Below, piece by piece: positions 26,961 through 35,758 of a DNA stretch of 64,000 nt. Made by a program: the position numbers and the translations under genes. The DNA comes from Flavobacteriales bacterium (GTDB taxonomy: Bacteria > Bacteroidota > Bacteroidia > Flavobacteriales_F > PHOS-HE28): the NCBI GenBank assembly GCA_019638115.1, contig JAHBUK010000002.1:565867-629866 (forward strand). The letters are read 5' to 3'. Positions within the stretch are counted from its first letter, which is position 1. Each line of letters starts with the position of its first letter. The notes under the pieces were generated by a model that saw nothing but the letters and a program-made list of their open reading frames with translations, ran no database searches and was not told the DNA's origin.

Positions 26961-26990
26961 GAGTCCCCTTAGCGGGACTCTTTTCGTTTT
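26961..26990 (+). terminator. Intrinsic terminator after tRNA-Val
   Basis: GAGTCCC and GGGACTC form a perfect 7-bp stem around a 6-base loop, followed by TTTTCGTTTT. It starts within three bases of the tRNA end. Confidence 0.85.
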
Positions 26991-27088
26991 GCAGGGTGCG
27001 TGGTGTGGCCCTGCACGGTTCATACCCTGCTACGGTCATGTGCAATGCAGCCAAGGATGCACATCTTTGCGGTCTCAAAACCAAGAAA

Positions 27089-28042
27089 ATGAGATCTCAA
27101 CTACTTGTTGTCGCGGGGTTGATCGCAACCAGCGGAGCGTTCGCCCAGGGTGACATTGATGCAACAGCGCGACAAAAGGCGGAAGAAGCGCTGCGCACCC
27201 GGACCGCGGCCGATACCCTGGAGGGCTGGAAGACCGGTGGTGTGTTCCAATTGAACATGACCCAGGTATACCTTTCCAATTGGGCAGCAGGTGGTTTCAG
27301 TTCGGTCAGTGGTATTGCCATGTTCAACGGTACGGCCAATTGGAAGAAAGGCCGTCGTGCCTGGGACAACAGCTTGGTTCTCGCCTTCGGTGGCCAGGAT
27401 GTACACAACGGTTCCGGCCCCCAAAAGACCGATGACCGTATAGAGATCAACTCCAAGTACGGCTACGAACTGAACAAGGCTTGGTACCTGGCCGGTCTGG
27501 CCCAATTCCGCACCCAGTTCACCGAGGGTTTTAATGCCGATGGCGTGCGCATCTCCAATCTCTTGGCCCCGGCATACGCCCTGGCCGGTGTCGGTCTCGA
27601 CTACAAGCCGAACGATAAGCTGAGCGTTTACATCAGCCCGGCCACGGCTCGTTTGGTCATCGTTACGGACCAGACCCTGTGGGGCGGCTCCACCGATCCG
27701 GACCTGCGCGTTTACGGCGTGCTCAATGGTGAGACCACGGCCTTCGAGGCTGGGGGATATGTGCGCTTCCAATACGCCACACCGCTCGCCGAGAACATCA
27801 GCTTCATGACCCGTGGCGACCTCTTCAGCAACTACCTCCGGGATCCCGGGAACATCGATGTCACCTGGGAAACCTTGTGGACATTCAAGGTGAACAACTG
27901 GTTCGCGGCCACTTTCAACACCCTGCTGATCTACGACCACGATACCAACCTGCCCAAAGTGAACCCTGAGGGGCTGCCTTACGCGGGGCCCGCCACTCAG
28001 TTCAAGCAGACCTTGGGCCTCGGGCTCACCTTCAAGCTCTGA
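27089..28042 (+). CDS. DUF3078 outer-membrane-like protein
   Basis: 317 residues starting MRSQLLVVAGLIATSGAFAQG, a clear signal peptide. The mature region has GVFQLNMTQVYLSNWAAGGFSS, the marker of DUF3078, and alternating strands ending in LGLGLTFKL with a C-terminal aromatic/hydrophobic pattern typical of outer membrane barrels. The function is unknown. The longer open frame upstream covers the tRNA terminator region and is not coding. A bidirectional terminator follows the stop. Confidence 0.85.
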   Translation: MRSQLLVVAGLIATSGAFAQGDIDATARQKAEEALRTRTAADTLEGWKTGGVFQLNMTQVYLSNWAAGGFSSVSGIAMFNGTANWKKGRRAWDNSLVLAFGGQDVHNGSGPQKTDDRIEINSKYGYELNKAWYLAGLAQFRTQFTEGFNADGVRISNLLAPAYALAGVGLDYKPNDKLSVYISPATARLVIVTDQTLWGGSTDPDLRVYGVLNGETTAFEAGGYVRFQYATPLAENISFMTRGDLFSNYLRDPGNIDVTWETLWTFKVNNWFAATFNTLLIYDHDTNLPKVNPEGLPYAGPATQFKQTLGLGLTFKL

Positions 28043-28058
28043 TCGCTCCCGATCTCAT

Positions 28059-28090
28059 GAAAAAGGGTCACCGCTTGGTGGCCTTTTTTC
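28059..28090. terminator. Bidirectional intrinsic terminator
   Basis: AAAAAGG..CACC pairs with GGTGGCCTTTTTT around a short loop, with A-tracts and T-tracts on both sides. It sits between two convergent genes ending at 28042 and 28093. Confidence 0.8.
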
Positions 28091-28092
28091 GT

Positions 28093-30072
28093 TCAGGGGT
28101 ACAACGCAGCGTTCGGTATCCGCTGGAAGAAGGCATACTGCCAAACATGTCCGCGCCGCACATGTGCACTGAAGCGTACCACGCCCAGCGGTGCACCAGC
28201 ACGGTTGTGCAGGTATGCCCGCAGTTCAAGCGGACCTTTGCGCCAACCAGCATCACCGGGCTGACTGGCCACGATCAGCGTCGCTTTTCCATCCACCACG
28301 GCTGCACGGTCCAACTCATCAGTGCGGTAGAAGACGGTCTCGCCGGCTCGCTTCAGTTCCAACACCAAGTCCACGTTGTGCGTCCCATCCGGTACCCAAA
28401 GGTCGGCCTGTATTTCTATGCGGTCCTGGGCGTGCTGAACGAGACCATCCAGTTCCAATTCGATGTGTGCACCATATTCACGGCCGCTATAATCCCAATG
28501 CCCTAAACTATCCACAAGCAGGTCGTCGGGAACATGGAACACTTCCTGGGCACCGGAAGATGGCTCCGCACGCAACAGCTCACGGCGGTCCGTCAGAGCC
28601 ACATCCATCGGCTTGTCAGAAAAGCGGAAGACCTGTCCTTCAGCCAGATCCCTACGCGACAGCAGCACGGGGAAATGTGTTTGGATACGTGCGACCAGTT
28701 CCGGAGATGCTCCGTTGGAACCGCCGTAGATCACCACACGGCCATGGGCAGCACGCAACAGGCTATCCAAACGGACATTGTTGAGCGCCGGATCGCGGGC
28801 ATCCACATACGGTAGGTCCGTGCCCCATTCCCGCAAGTGGAAACCCAGGGCATCCGCCGGTGCATCCAGAATTACAAGGACACCATCCGATCCCCGCGCG
28901 CCTATCTCATTGATACCTGCGTGCAGCATGGCCTCATACTTCGACTCGTAAAAAGCCACATAGTGCCTACGCTCACACACCAGGCCATCCACTCCCATGA
29001 TCACCAAGACACCCACGCCCAGCAGGGTGTTCCGGGGGGCTGATTCAGGCAAACCGTGCAGCAGGCCGATGAGCAGGAATGGAAAGGAAAAAAGGAGGGT
29101 GGAGTACTGCAGCACGGGATCGACCCACAAGGAATAGAGGTATCCGATCACCAGTGGCGCACCGCCCCAAAGGAGCGCGATGTGCATTATGGGCCCACGG
29201 CCATTGCCTTTCAGCACGCGGAAGACCACGGACAGGAGTAGAAAGCCGCCCAACAACAAGGCCAGGGGCCAGCGGTACTGCACCACCCAGGCCAGGTAGT
29301 CAGGCACCCAGTGGCGGTCCGGTGCTGCCAGCCATTGCCCCACGCCGCCATAACTCAGCTGCTGCAGGAAGATGGGCACATTGGGCAGGTAGAGCAGCAC
29401 GGCGATGCTGGCCGCAATGAGGTATGGGCGACGTTGCTTCGGTCCCGCAAGGAAGAGCCCTGTTAGCCCCACCAAGCCGGCGAACAGAAGGGAGAAGTGG
29501 TGGGTGTATGCACAGAGCACGAAACCTGCGACAGTACCGACCAGGGCGCGTTGTGCCTTCGGTCCACCGGCCAGCCAGCGGGTCCATTGGTCGGCAAGCA
29601 AGGCGCAAGTGAAGAAGCCCAATGCGTAGGGTCGGGCGATCTGCGCATACATCACCGTGTACTGGAGAGTGGCCAGTAAAGTCACCGCGAAGAGTGCAAC
29701 GGTCGCATTGGTCCAGGCCAGCGCAAAGCGGTAAAGCAGGAACAAGGCAACAACGGAGAGCAGGATGAAGGGCGCTTTCACCCAGCCTTCGCCATAGCCA
29801 CCCAGCATGGTCCAGTAGTGCAGGAATACGGCAGTGGCCGGCGGGTGGGCATCGATCGCCACGCCATCGCGGATCAGCTGGCCGAAGGTGTCGAAGCCGG
29901 TGCGTAGCAGACCACTGATCTCATCGTGGGTGTAGGGGATCTCCGGAAGCCGCCAGAAGCGCAGCACGGCCGCCAGCAGCAACAAGGCCAACAAGGTCCA
30001 GCGTTCCCATGCCCTGCCTGGCAGTGAACGGCCACCATGCCGGGCGATGTGTGCGCGCCATTCCATGCCCAT
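28093..30072 (-). CDS. GT39-type membrane glycosyltransferase (ArnT/PMT-like)
   Basis: 659 residues with about ten hydrophobic helices in the first 390 residues. The first periplasmic loop has YTHDEISGLLR, the GT-C catalytic acidic motif, then DAHPPATAVFLHYWTMLGG typical of GT39/ArnT relatives. A soluble C-terminal region of about 250 residues (from about 410) contains a possible carbohydrate-binding beta domain (YGAHIELELDGLVQ, NVDLVLELKRAGETVFY). It would use a polyprenyl-linked sugar donor. The start overlaps the smpB stop; ATG 30066 is an alternative. Confidence 0.8.
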   Translation of the reverse strand: MGMEWRAHIARHGGRSLPGRAWERWTLLALLLLAAVLRFWRLPEIPYTHDEISGLLRTGFDTFGQLIRDGVAIDAHPPATAVFLHYWTMLGGYGEGWVKAPFILLSVVALFLLYRFALAWTNATVALFAVTLLATLQYTVMYAQIARPYALGFFTCALLADQWTRWLAGGPKAQRALVGTVAGFVLCAYTHHFSLLFAGLVGLTGLFLAGPKQRRPYLIAASIAVLLYLPNVPIFLQQLSYGGVGQWLAAPDRHWVPDYLAWVVQYRWPLALLLGGFLLLSVVFRVLKGNGRGPIMHIALLWGGAPLVIGYLYSLWVDPVLQYSTLLFSFPFLLIGLLHGLPESAPRNTLLGVGVLVIMGVDGLVCERRHYVAFYESKYEAMLHAGINEIGARGSDGVLVILDAPADALGFHLREWGTDLPYVDARDPALNNVRLDSLLRAAHGRVVIYGGSNGASPELVARIQTHFPVLLSRRDLAEGQVFRFSDKPMDVALTDRRELLRAEPSSGAQEVFHVPDDLLVDSLGHWDYSGREYGAHIELELDGLVQHAQDRIEIQADLWVPDGTHNVDLVLELKRAGETVFYRTDELDRAAVVDGKATLIVASQPGDAGWRKGPLELRAYLHNRAGAPLGVVRFSAHVRRGHVWQYAFFQRIPNAALYP

Positions 30073-30524
30073 CAGCCGTGCCTGTCCATGTCGCGCTGCA
30101 CGTCCTTGGCCTTCAGGCTCTCGCGCTTGTCGAAGGTCTTCTTGCCTTTGGCAACGGCTATTTCCAGCTTGGCGAAGCCATTATCGGATATGTACAAGCG
30201 TGTTGGTACCACGGTTATGCCGGCATCCTTCAACTTGCGCTTGATCTTCTCCAACTCGCGTCTGTTCAGCAGCAGTTTTCGATCCCGTTTGGGTTCATGC
30301 GTGAAATGCACGGTCTGCATCCACGGGTTGATCTGCATGTTACGGACCACCAGTTCATCGCCCACGAATGCACAAAAGGCCTCGCTGATGCTGGCCCCTC
30401 CGGCACGTATGCTCTTGATCTCAGACCCCGACAGCACCATTCCGCAGTTGAAGGTATCGAGCAGGTGGTACTCGAAACCTGCGCGGCGGTTCTTTACATC
30501 GATGTTGGGCTTGGTGGAGGCCAT
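30072..30524 (-). CDS. smpB: SsrA-binding protein
   Basis: 150 residues, full family length. It binds tmRNA and delivers it to stalled ribosomes. Motifs are NRRAGFEYHLLDTFNCGMVLSGSEIKSIR, NWMQ-like NPWMQTVHFTHEP and the basic tail AVAKGKKTFDKRESLKAKDVQRDM. Start MASTKPNIDVKNR at 30524. It is followed by the GT39 gene with overlapping stop and start. Confidence 0.96.
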   Translation of the reverse strand: MASTKPNIDVKNRRAGFEYHLLDTFNCGMVLSGSEIKSIRAGGASISEAFCAFVGDELVVRNMQINPWMQTVHFTHEPKRDRKLLLNRRELEKIKRKLKDAGITVVPTRLYISDNGFAKLEIAVAKGKKTFDKRESLKAKDVQRDMDRHG

Positions 30525-30637
30525 GGGCCGCGAAGCTACGGGGCACGCGGGGATCGCGTCCATGTACACGATCGCATAGGAAATACTCCGATCACGGCAC
30601 GATGCTTGGCCGTGCGCGGCTCACCAAATTGCATCCC

Positions 30638-32458
30638 ATGAAATTCAGGACCCTTAGCCTTGGCGTGCTCATCCTTCTTGCCGGGTCTACCACCACGGCA
30701 CAGACCATCATCACCATCGCAGGCTCCGGCACGGCCGGTTTCCTGGGCGACAATGGGCCGGCCACCGCAGCTCGCGTGAACTTGCCCACCTCGGTGCAAC
30801 GCGACGCTTTCGGCAACTTGTACATCGCCGACCGCATGAACCACCGGGTGCGCCGCATCGACCAGGATGGCACCATCACCACCATCGCAGGCACGGGCAC
30901 GGCCGGCTTTTCGGGCGATGGCGGACCGGCCACGGCGGCACAGCTCAACCAGCCCATTGGCCTGGCGGTCGGCGATGATGGCACCCTCTACATCACCGAT
31001 CACGGGAATCTTCGGATCCGCAGGCTGGGGCCGAATGGCATCATCACCACCATTGCAGGTACCGGTGTGGCAGGTCCGGGTGGTGACGGTGGACCGGCCT
31101 TGCAGGCCCAATTCAGCAACCCATGGGGCCTTCTACTGCGCGGTACCGAACTCTACATAGCCGACCGCAGCAACGACCGGGTGCGCATGATCGACCTCAA
31201 CACCGGCATCATCACCTCCGTGGCCGGTACGGGCACAGCAGGGGCCCAAGGCGATGGCGGACCGGCCACGGCGGCACAACTCAACAAGCCCATTGCAATC
31301 TGCTTCGATGCCCAGAACCGGCTCTACATCGCCGACGAGAACAACGAACGCGTGCGCCGTGTGGACCTCAACACCGGCATCATCACCACGGTGGCCGGCA
31401 CGGGTACGGCCGGTTTCCAAGGCGATGGGGGGCAGGCCACCGCAGCGCGCCTCAACAAGCCATGCGGCGTGGCCACCGACATTGAAGGCAACCTCTACAT
31501 CAGCGACCGCATGAACCAGCGCCTGCGCCGCGTGGGCACCAATGGGGTCATCAGCACCATTGCAGGAACAGGTACGGTGGGTTTCACCGGAGACGGCGGC
31601 CCGGCTACAAGTGCCCGCATCAACTACCCGCGCGAACTGTTCTCCGATGGCTCGGGCAACATCTACTTCGCCGACACGGACAACAACCGCATCCGCAAGA
31701 TCACCTACTGCCTGCTGCCCACGGTACCGGTGGCGGCATCATCGGCCATCGCCACGGTATGCCCGGGCGATGAGGTCACCCTCAGCATCACCGCAGGCCA
31801 GCTCAACGCCGCCACGGACTGGCAGTGGTACGCCAACGGCTGCGGACTGGAGCCGGTGGGCAGCGGTACGTCCATCACCGTCACGCCCCAGCAGACCACC
31901 ACGTATTATGTGCGTGGCGAAGGCGATTGTGTGACTCCCTATGCCTGTGCCACCATCACAGTGAACGTGCTGGAGGAGGTGAGCTTCACGGACTTCCCGC
32001 AGTTCTTCTGTGTCACCGCCCCATCCGTGGTCCTTGCAGGTGGTTTTCCGGCAGGAGGCATCTACACCGGGCCGGGGGTTACGGGCGTCATCTTCGACCC
32101 AGCATCAGCGGGTGTGGGGGTGCACACTATCACCTACGCGTACGGCGACCTGCTGGGCTGCGTACTCACGGCATCGGTTGAGGTGACAGTGGACTTCTGC
32201 ACGGGGCTCACCGAAAGCGATACACGCAAAGCGCTTCAGGTGTCCCCGAACCCCGTGCGTGACCGCTTGTTCGTGAATTCCATGGGTGCTGTGCTGCACG
32301 CCGAACTCGTAGACGCCACAGGCCGCGTAACGAGAACGTGGTCACCGATGGCGGAGCGTTTCGAGCTTTCCGTGGAGGGTTTGCCCAGTGGCATGTACTT
32401 CCTGCGGACCTCAGGTTCCGAAGGTGGCATCAACACGGTGCGTGTGGTGGTATACTGA
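30638..32458 (+). CDS. NHL-repeat protein with T9SS type-A sorting domain
   Basis: 606 residues with a signal peptide (LGVLILLAGSTTTAQ). About six NHL-type repeats (pattern TIAGTGTAGFSGDGGPATAAQLNQP...LYIADxxNxRVRRID) cover roughly residues 22-350 and should form a six-bladed propeller. An Ig-like region follows (TVCPGDEVTLSITAG), and the C-terminal 70 residues (VSPNPVRDRLFVN...GMYFLRTS) are a type IX secretion sorting domain. It is therefore probably exported across the outer membrane and attached to the surface; the binding partner is unknown. Start ATG 30638. Confidence 0.88.
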   Translation: MKFRTLSLGVLILLAGSTTTAQTIITIAGSGTAGFLGDNGPATAARVNLPTSVQRDAFGNLYIADRMNHRVRRIDQDGTITTIAGTGTAGFSGDGGPATAAQLNQPIGLAVGDDGTLYITDHGNLRIRRLGPNGIITTIAGTGVAGPGGDGGPALQAQFSNPWGLLLRGTELYIADRSNDRVRMIDLNTGIITSVAGTGTAGAQGDGGPATAAQLNKPIAICFDAQNRLYIADENNERVRRVDLNTGIITTVAGTGTAGFQGDGGQATAARLNKPCGVATDIEGNLYISDRMNQRLRRVGTNGVISTIAGTGTVGFTGDGGPATSARINYPRELFSDGSGNIYFADTDNNRIRKITYCLLPTVPVAASSAIATVCPGDEVTLSITAGQLNAATDWQWYANGCGLEPVGSGTSITVTPQQTTTYYVRGEGDCVTPYACATITVNVLEEVSFTDFPQFFCVTAPSVVLAGGFPAGGIYTGPGVTGVIFDPASAGVGVHTITYAYGDLLGCVLTASVEVTVDFCTGLTESDTRKALQVSPNPVRDRLFVNSMGAVLHAELVDATGRVTRTWSPMAERFELSVEGLPSGMYFLRTSGSEGGINTVRVVVY

Positions 32459-32537
32459 TCGCCTGGAGTTCTTGCGAACGGCGATCGATGGTCGCCGGAT
32501 CTGACGCCAGCGCTGGAGGTGCGATCTTGTTCCCGCA

Positions 32538-33464
32538 ATGAACGGGCAGCGCGCCGCCAACCGATACGAGCATAACCAGCCGATCAGCGGCATGGCCAAA
32601 GCCGTGTCGCGCGCTTTGCGCCTCATCGGCTGGAAGCGCGCCTTCCTGCGCAAGCTGGATAGCGGTGGTTATCCCGATGCGCCAGCCGCCTTCCCCTTCT
32701 GGATGCGGATGCAGTATCGGGTGTCCGTGGCCCGGCAGGAGGGGAGGCGCGTGTGGACCGTGGCACCGCGTGGAAGGGCCGGGAGCAAGGTGGTGCTGTA
32801 CCTGCACGGCGGTGCGTATGTGCGCAACATCAACTTCTTCCACTGGCTGCTCATTGGCCATTTGGTGCGGCGCACGGGTGCCACGGTGGTGGTGCCGGAC
32901 TATCCGCTGGCACCTACCGCTAGCCACCGCGAGGCACACGCCTTCGTGCAGCGCACATATGCCGACCTGCTGAAGCAATACACGCCGGAACACATCGTGG
33001 TCATGGGCGACTCGGCGGGTGGTGGACTGGCCCTGGGCTTGGCACAGGACCTCCGCGGCCAAGGACTACCGGTACCTGCACGCCTCATCCTCATTGCACC
33101 GTGGCTCGATGTCACTGTGAGCGATCCCGTCATCGAAGCCCTGGTGCCCTTGGACCACATGCTGGATGTGGCGTCCATCCGCCGTGCGGGCCTGGCCTAT
33201 GCGGCGGGCGATGATCCGCGCCACCCTTCCGTGAGCCCCCTGTTCGGTGCGCTGCATGGCCTGCCGCGCATCACGCTATTCGTGGGCACGCACGACCTCC
33301 TGCTGGCCGATGCCCGTGCCTTGGTGCGACAGATGGAAGCGGAAGGGCACACCATGGACCTGCATGAGTACCCCGGCATGTTCCACGTGTGGGTGGCGGT
33401 TACCATGGTTCCTGAGGCGAAGGAGGCGCTTAGCAGGATAGCGGGGATGGTGCAGGCGGGTTAG
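32538..33464 (+). CDS. Alpha/beta hydrolase, HSL-type esterase
   Basis: 308 residues, hormone-sensitive-lipase family. The oxyanion-hole motif LHGGAYV and the nucleophile motif VVMGDSAGGGLALG are present; the acid is in FVGTHDLLLADA and the histidine in YPGMFHVWV. It hydrolyses an ester of a short or medium acyl chain in the cytoplasm. It is the last gene before the cassette-like insertion region. The start follows the NHL gene by 79 bases. Confidence 0.87.
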   Translation: MNGQRAANRYEHNQPISGMAKAVSRALRLIGWKRAFLRKLDSGGYPDAPAAFPFWMRMQYRVSVARQEGRRVWTVAPRGRAGSKVVLYLHGGAYVRNINFFHWLLIGHLVRRTGATVVVPDYPLAPTASHREAHAFVQRTYADLLKQYTPEHIVVMGDSAGGGLALGLAQDLRGQGLPVPARLILIAPWLDVTVSDPVIEALVPLDHMLDVASIRRAGLAYAAGDDPRHPSVSPLFGALHGLPRITLFVGTHDLLLADARALVRQMEAEGHTMDLHEYPGMFHVWVAVTMVPEAKEALSRIAGMVQAG

Positions 33465-33466
33465 CG

Positions 33467-33562
33467 CTCACCCCAACGCTACATCCAGCACCATCATCAC
33501 GATGAAGCCCCGATGGATCCCAGTTTGGCGATGTCGGTGTGGGCATCGAGCTGGGTCAAGGA
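33467..33562 (-). pseudogene. Fossil 3' fragment of a ZIP transporter gene
   Basis: This stretch is a diverged copy of the 3' end of the ZIP gene at 34935: CATCATCACGATGAAGCC, GGCGAT.TCGGTGTGGGCAT and CGAGCTGGGTC are shared in the same order. On the reverse strand it still encodes TQLDAHTDIAKLGSIG (the intact gene has TQLDAHTDIATLGFIG) before a frame loss. Only about 95 bases remain, so it is non-functional. Confidence 0.75.
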
Positions 33563-33725
33563 CCGTGTATGTGCCGAACCGGGATGTACCAGCCGGGATC
33601 CCGGATGCCTATCTTCGGACCACCCATGGCACCAGTTGTTGTTATCCACCGCAATGAGGTGGGATTGCCGCATTGTGGCAATCTCGCCAGGATTAGGGGG
33701 TAAAGCGCAATGTGGCAATTGGGAG
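33563..33725. other. Non-coding left flank of the cassette, with hairpins
   Basis: No gene is seen. GATTGCC (33663-33669) and GGCAATC (33677-33683) form a perfect 7-bp hairpin, and CCACC/GGTGG a smaller one just before it. The related text GCAATGTGGCAATT follows close to the cassette border. It could be the remnant of another recombination site. Confidence 0.4.
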
Positions 33726-33750
33726 TTGGGCGTAATACAAAAACACTAAA

Positions 33751-34728
33751 ATGGCAAAAATATACCTAACTGGACAAAGAAGTCATAGCCGTGACAACAA
33801 GCTATTTCGAGGACTATCATATCGACTTACTGAATTAGGGCATAAAATAGTATCGGATGATATAGACTTGGGCAGAGAAATCGAAATTTCATTCAGAAAG
33901 ACCCTAAATATTGCTGACGTAATCATACCAATTATTACGAAGTCTTCATTGGACTCAAAATACTTCTATGACGAACTTATTCAATTACGAAATTATGCCT
34001 CAAATATTGACAATAAACTCGTAATTCCAATCCTTTCACCAAATATTCCGTTTGACGAATTACCTGACAGCTTTTTAAATATTAACGTTCTCAGGATGGA
34101 GGGTGAGAGTGATTCTGAAATTGATTATGTTGCTAAAAGAATTGATGAGTCGATAAACTCCTTTTTGGGAAAGAAAATTGCTACAGAAGAAAAGGCTCAA
34201 GAGATTAAAGAGAAAATTGAGAACACGGCACCAACATATATTTCTCAGACACTAACAGAGTTAACTAAAAGAGAGCGATATCAAAGAAATATTGCATTCT
34301 TTTGGTACATGCTTGGATTTTTGGCGTTAATTAGTGGTGTTGGTGTTGCTGTTTGGTTTGCAAATAACGGATTAGTAAGTTTTCAAGGTAAAGAAAACTG
34401 GAGCTTAACAGTTTTCTATGCATTGAAGAGCCTTTTTATTATAATACTCTTAATCGCAGCGTCAAAGTACTGCTTCAATCTGGCTAAATCTTATATGAGT
34501 GAATCTCTCAAAATTGCAGACCGAATTCACGCAATTTCGTTCGGAAAGTTTTACTTGCAAGTTTTTAATCAACAAATAAATCCCGGAGAAATTAAAGACA
34601 TATTTAGAGATTGGAACATTAATAATCAAACAAACAACTTTTCAACGCAGACTGCTGACTTTGACCCTAAACTTTTGGAGAAGATTACAGAAATTGTTGA
34701 AAAGGTGAAGTCATCTGACAAAAAATGA
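33751..34728 (+). CDS. TIR-like domain protein with two transmembrane helices
   Basis: 325 residues. Residues 1-140 look like a TIR domain: KIYLTGQRSHSRDNKLFRGL, LTELGHKIVSDDIDLGREI, ADVIIPIITKSSLDSKYFYDEL with E75 in the position of the catalytic glutamate of NADase TIRs, then LVIPILSP. A charged helix follows (145-178), then two membrane helices (181-205 and about 218-240) and a C-terminal cytoplasmic helical tail (LLEKITEIVEKVKSSDKK). Codons and base composition (about one third GC by eye) differ sharply from all neighbours, so it was acquired. A defence or cell-death effector role is plausible, not shown. Confidence 0.72.
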   Translation: MAKIYLTGQRSHSRDNKLFRGLSYRLTELGHKIVSDDIDLGREIEISFRKTLNIADVIIPIITKSSLDSKYFYDELIQLRNYASNIDNKLVIPILSPNIPFDELPDSFLNINVLRMEGESDSEIDYVAKRIDESINSFLGKKIATEEKAQEIKEKIENTAPTYISQTLTELTKRERYQRNIAFFWYMLGFLALISGVGVAVWFANNGLVSFQGKENWSLTVFYALKSLFIIILLIAASKYCFNLAKSYMSESLKIADRIHAISFGKFYLQVFNQQINPGEIKDIFRDWNINNQTNNFSTQTADFDPKLLEKITEIVEKVKSSDKK

Positions 34729-34735
34729 GTACTAC

Positions 34736-34926
34736 GCCCAACATTGCATTGGCAATATGGCGGGGTGACAAATATATTCTCTGCTTTTTGTTCGCTACTC
34801 AGCTTTGGTTTCGGCAGACGAATAACGCCGAGCAACAGAATAAACAATGAGCTTTTGTATCTTTAATCAGCAGCGGCACCTGGCAGACGGAACACAGAAT
34901 ACCGCCACATCGCCAATGCTTTAACG
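34736..34926. other. attC-like imperfect inverted repeat
   Basis: CAACATTGCATTGGCAATATGGCGG near the left end is nearly the reverse complement of CCGCCACATCGCCAATGCTTTAACG at the right end, with GCCCAAC outermost on the left. The interior shows no open frame and contains smaller inverted segments. The architecture is that of an integron cassette recombination site, but it is long and the R' box is only testable in the circular form. Confidence 0.45.
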
Positions 34927-34934
34927 TTACCCCC

Positions 34935-35756
34935 TCACCCCAGCGCCACATCCAACACCATCATCACGATGAAGCCGCCGATGAAGCCCAGCGTGGCGAT
35001 ATCGGTGTGGGCATCGAGCTGGGTCTCGGGGATCACTTCCTCGATCACCACATAGATCATGGCACCGGCGGCGAAGGCCAGGGCGTAGGGGAGGATGGGC
35101 TGCATCCACAGCACGGCCACGGCACCGATGACGCCCGCAATGGGTTCCACAATGGCGCTGAGCTGACCGTAGAAGAAACTGCGGCGCCGGCTTAGGCCCA
35201 TGCGCCGCAGGGGCATGGACACGGCGATGCCTTCAGGGAAATTCTGAAGCCCGATACCGATGGCCAACACCACCGCACCACCAATAGTGGCTTCCGGTAT
35301 GCCCGCCGCCACACCGCCGAAGAGCACGCCCACCGCCAGTCCCTCGGGGATGTTGTGCAGGGTGATGGCCAGGATCAGCAGCGTGCTGCGGCGCCATTCC
35401 GTCTTCGGACCTTCGGTGTTCTTCGGATCGAAGTTGATGTGGAGGTGCGGTACCCGTTTGTCCAGAAAGAAGATGAACAGGGCGCCCAGTCCGAAGCCGA
35501 TGGCGGGGGGCAGCCATTCGATCATGCCCATGCGTGCGCTCATCTCGATGCTGGGGGCCAGCAAGCTCCAGAAACTGGCGGCCACCATTACGCCCCCGGT
35601 GAAGCCAAGCATGCCATCCATGACCCGCCGATGCGGCTCGTTGAAGAAGAACACCACGGCCGCCCCGGCAGCTGTGACCAGCCAGGTGAAGGTGGTGGCC
35701 AGCAGCGCGGCCCAAACCGGGTCGATGCCTTCGAAGAAATCCAGAATGGCATCCAT
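34935..35756 (-). CDS. ZIP family divalent metal transporter
   Basis: 273 residues from MDAILDFFEGIDP (35756), with eight hydrophobic helices. Conserved ZIP motifs are ITLHNIPEGLAVG in helix 4 and GIGLQNFPEGIAVSMPL in helix 5, plus a short metal-binding loop HLHINFD. It would import zinc, iron or manganese across the inner membrane. The start lies 3 bases after the stop of the DtxR/MntR-type regulator, so both form an operon; the regulator presumably controls this uptake. A decayed copy of its 3' end lies at 33467-33562. Confidence 0.9.
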   Translation of the reverse strand: MDAILDFFEGIDPVWAALLATTFTWLVTAAGAAVVFFFNEPHRRVMDGMLGFTGGVMVAASFWSLLAPSIEMSARMGMIEWLPPAIGFGLGALFIFFLDKRVPHLHINFDPKNTEGPKTEWRRSTLLILAITLHNIPEGLAVGVLFGGVAAGIPEATIGGAVVLAIGIGLQNFPEGIAVSMPLRRMGLSRRRSFFYGQLSAIVEPIAGVIGAVAVLWMQPILPYALAFAAGAMIYVVIEEVIPETQLDAHTDIATLGFIGGFIVMMVLDVALG

Positions 35757-35758
35757 GA

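Larger units (their letters stand above)
33726..34926 (+). mobile_element. Integron-cassette-like insertion carrying the TIR-2TM gene
   Basis: The left border reads G|TTGGGC (33725-33731), which fits the cassette core GTTRRRY. The exact reverse complement GCCCAAC (34736-34742, RYYYAAC) begins 7 bases after the gene's stop, and the inverted region ends at AACG|TTAC (34926/34927), where the host sequence resumes. One AT-rich gene lies inside; both flanks are GC-rich. This is the layout expected if a single gene cassette recombined at a non-integron site. No integrase is in the window; the 3' hairpin of about 190 bases is longer than usual attC sites. Confidence 0.5.

Noticed and set aside
33726-34926. 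Insertion sequence or transposon
   Set aside because: No transposase, no terminal inverted repeats of the usual kind and no target-site duplication; only the cassette-type boxes fit.
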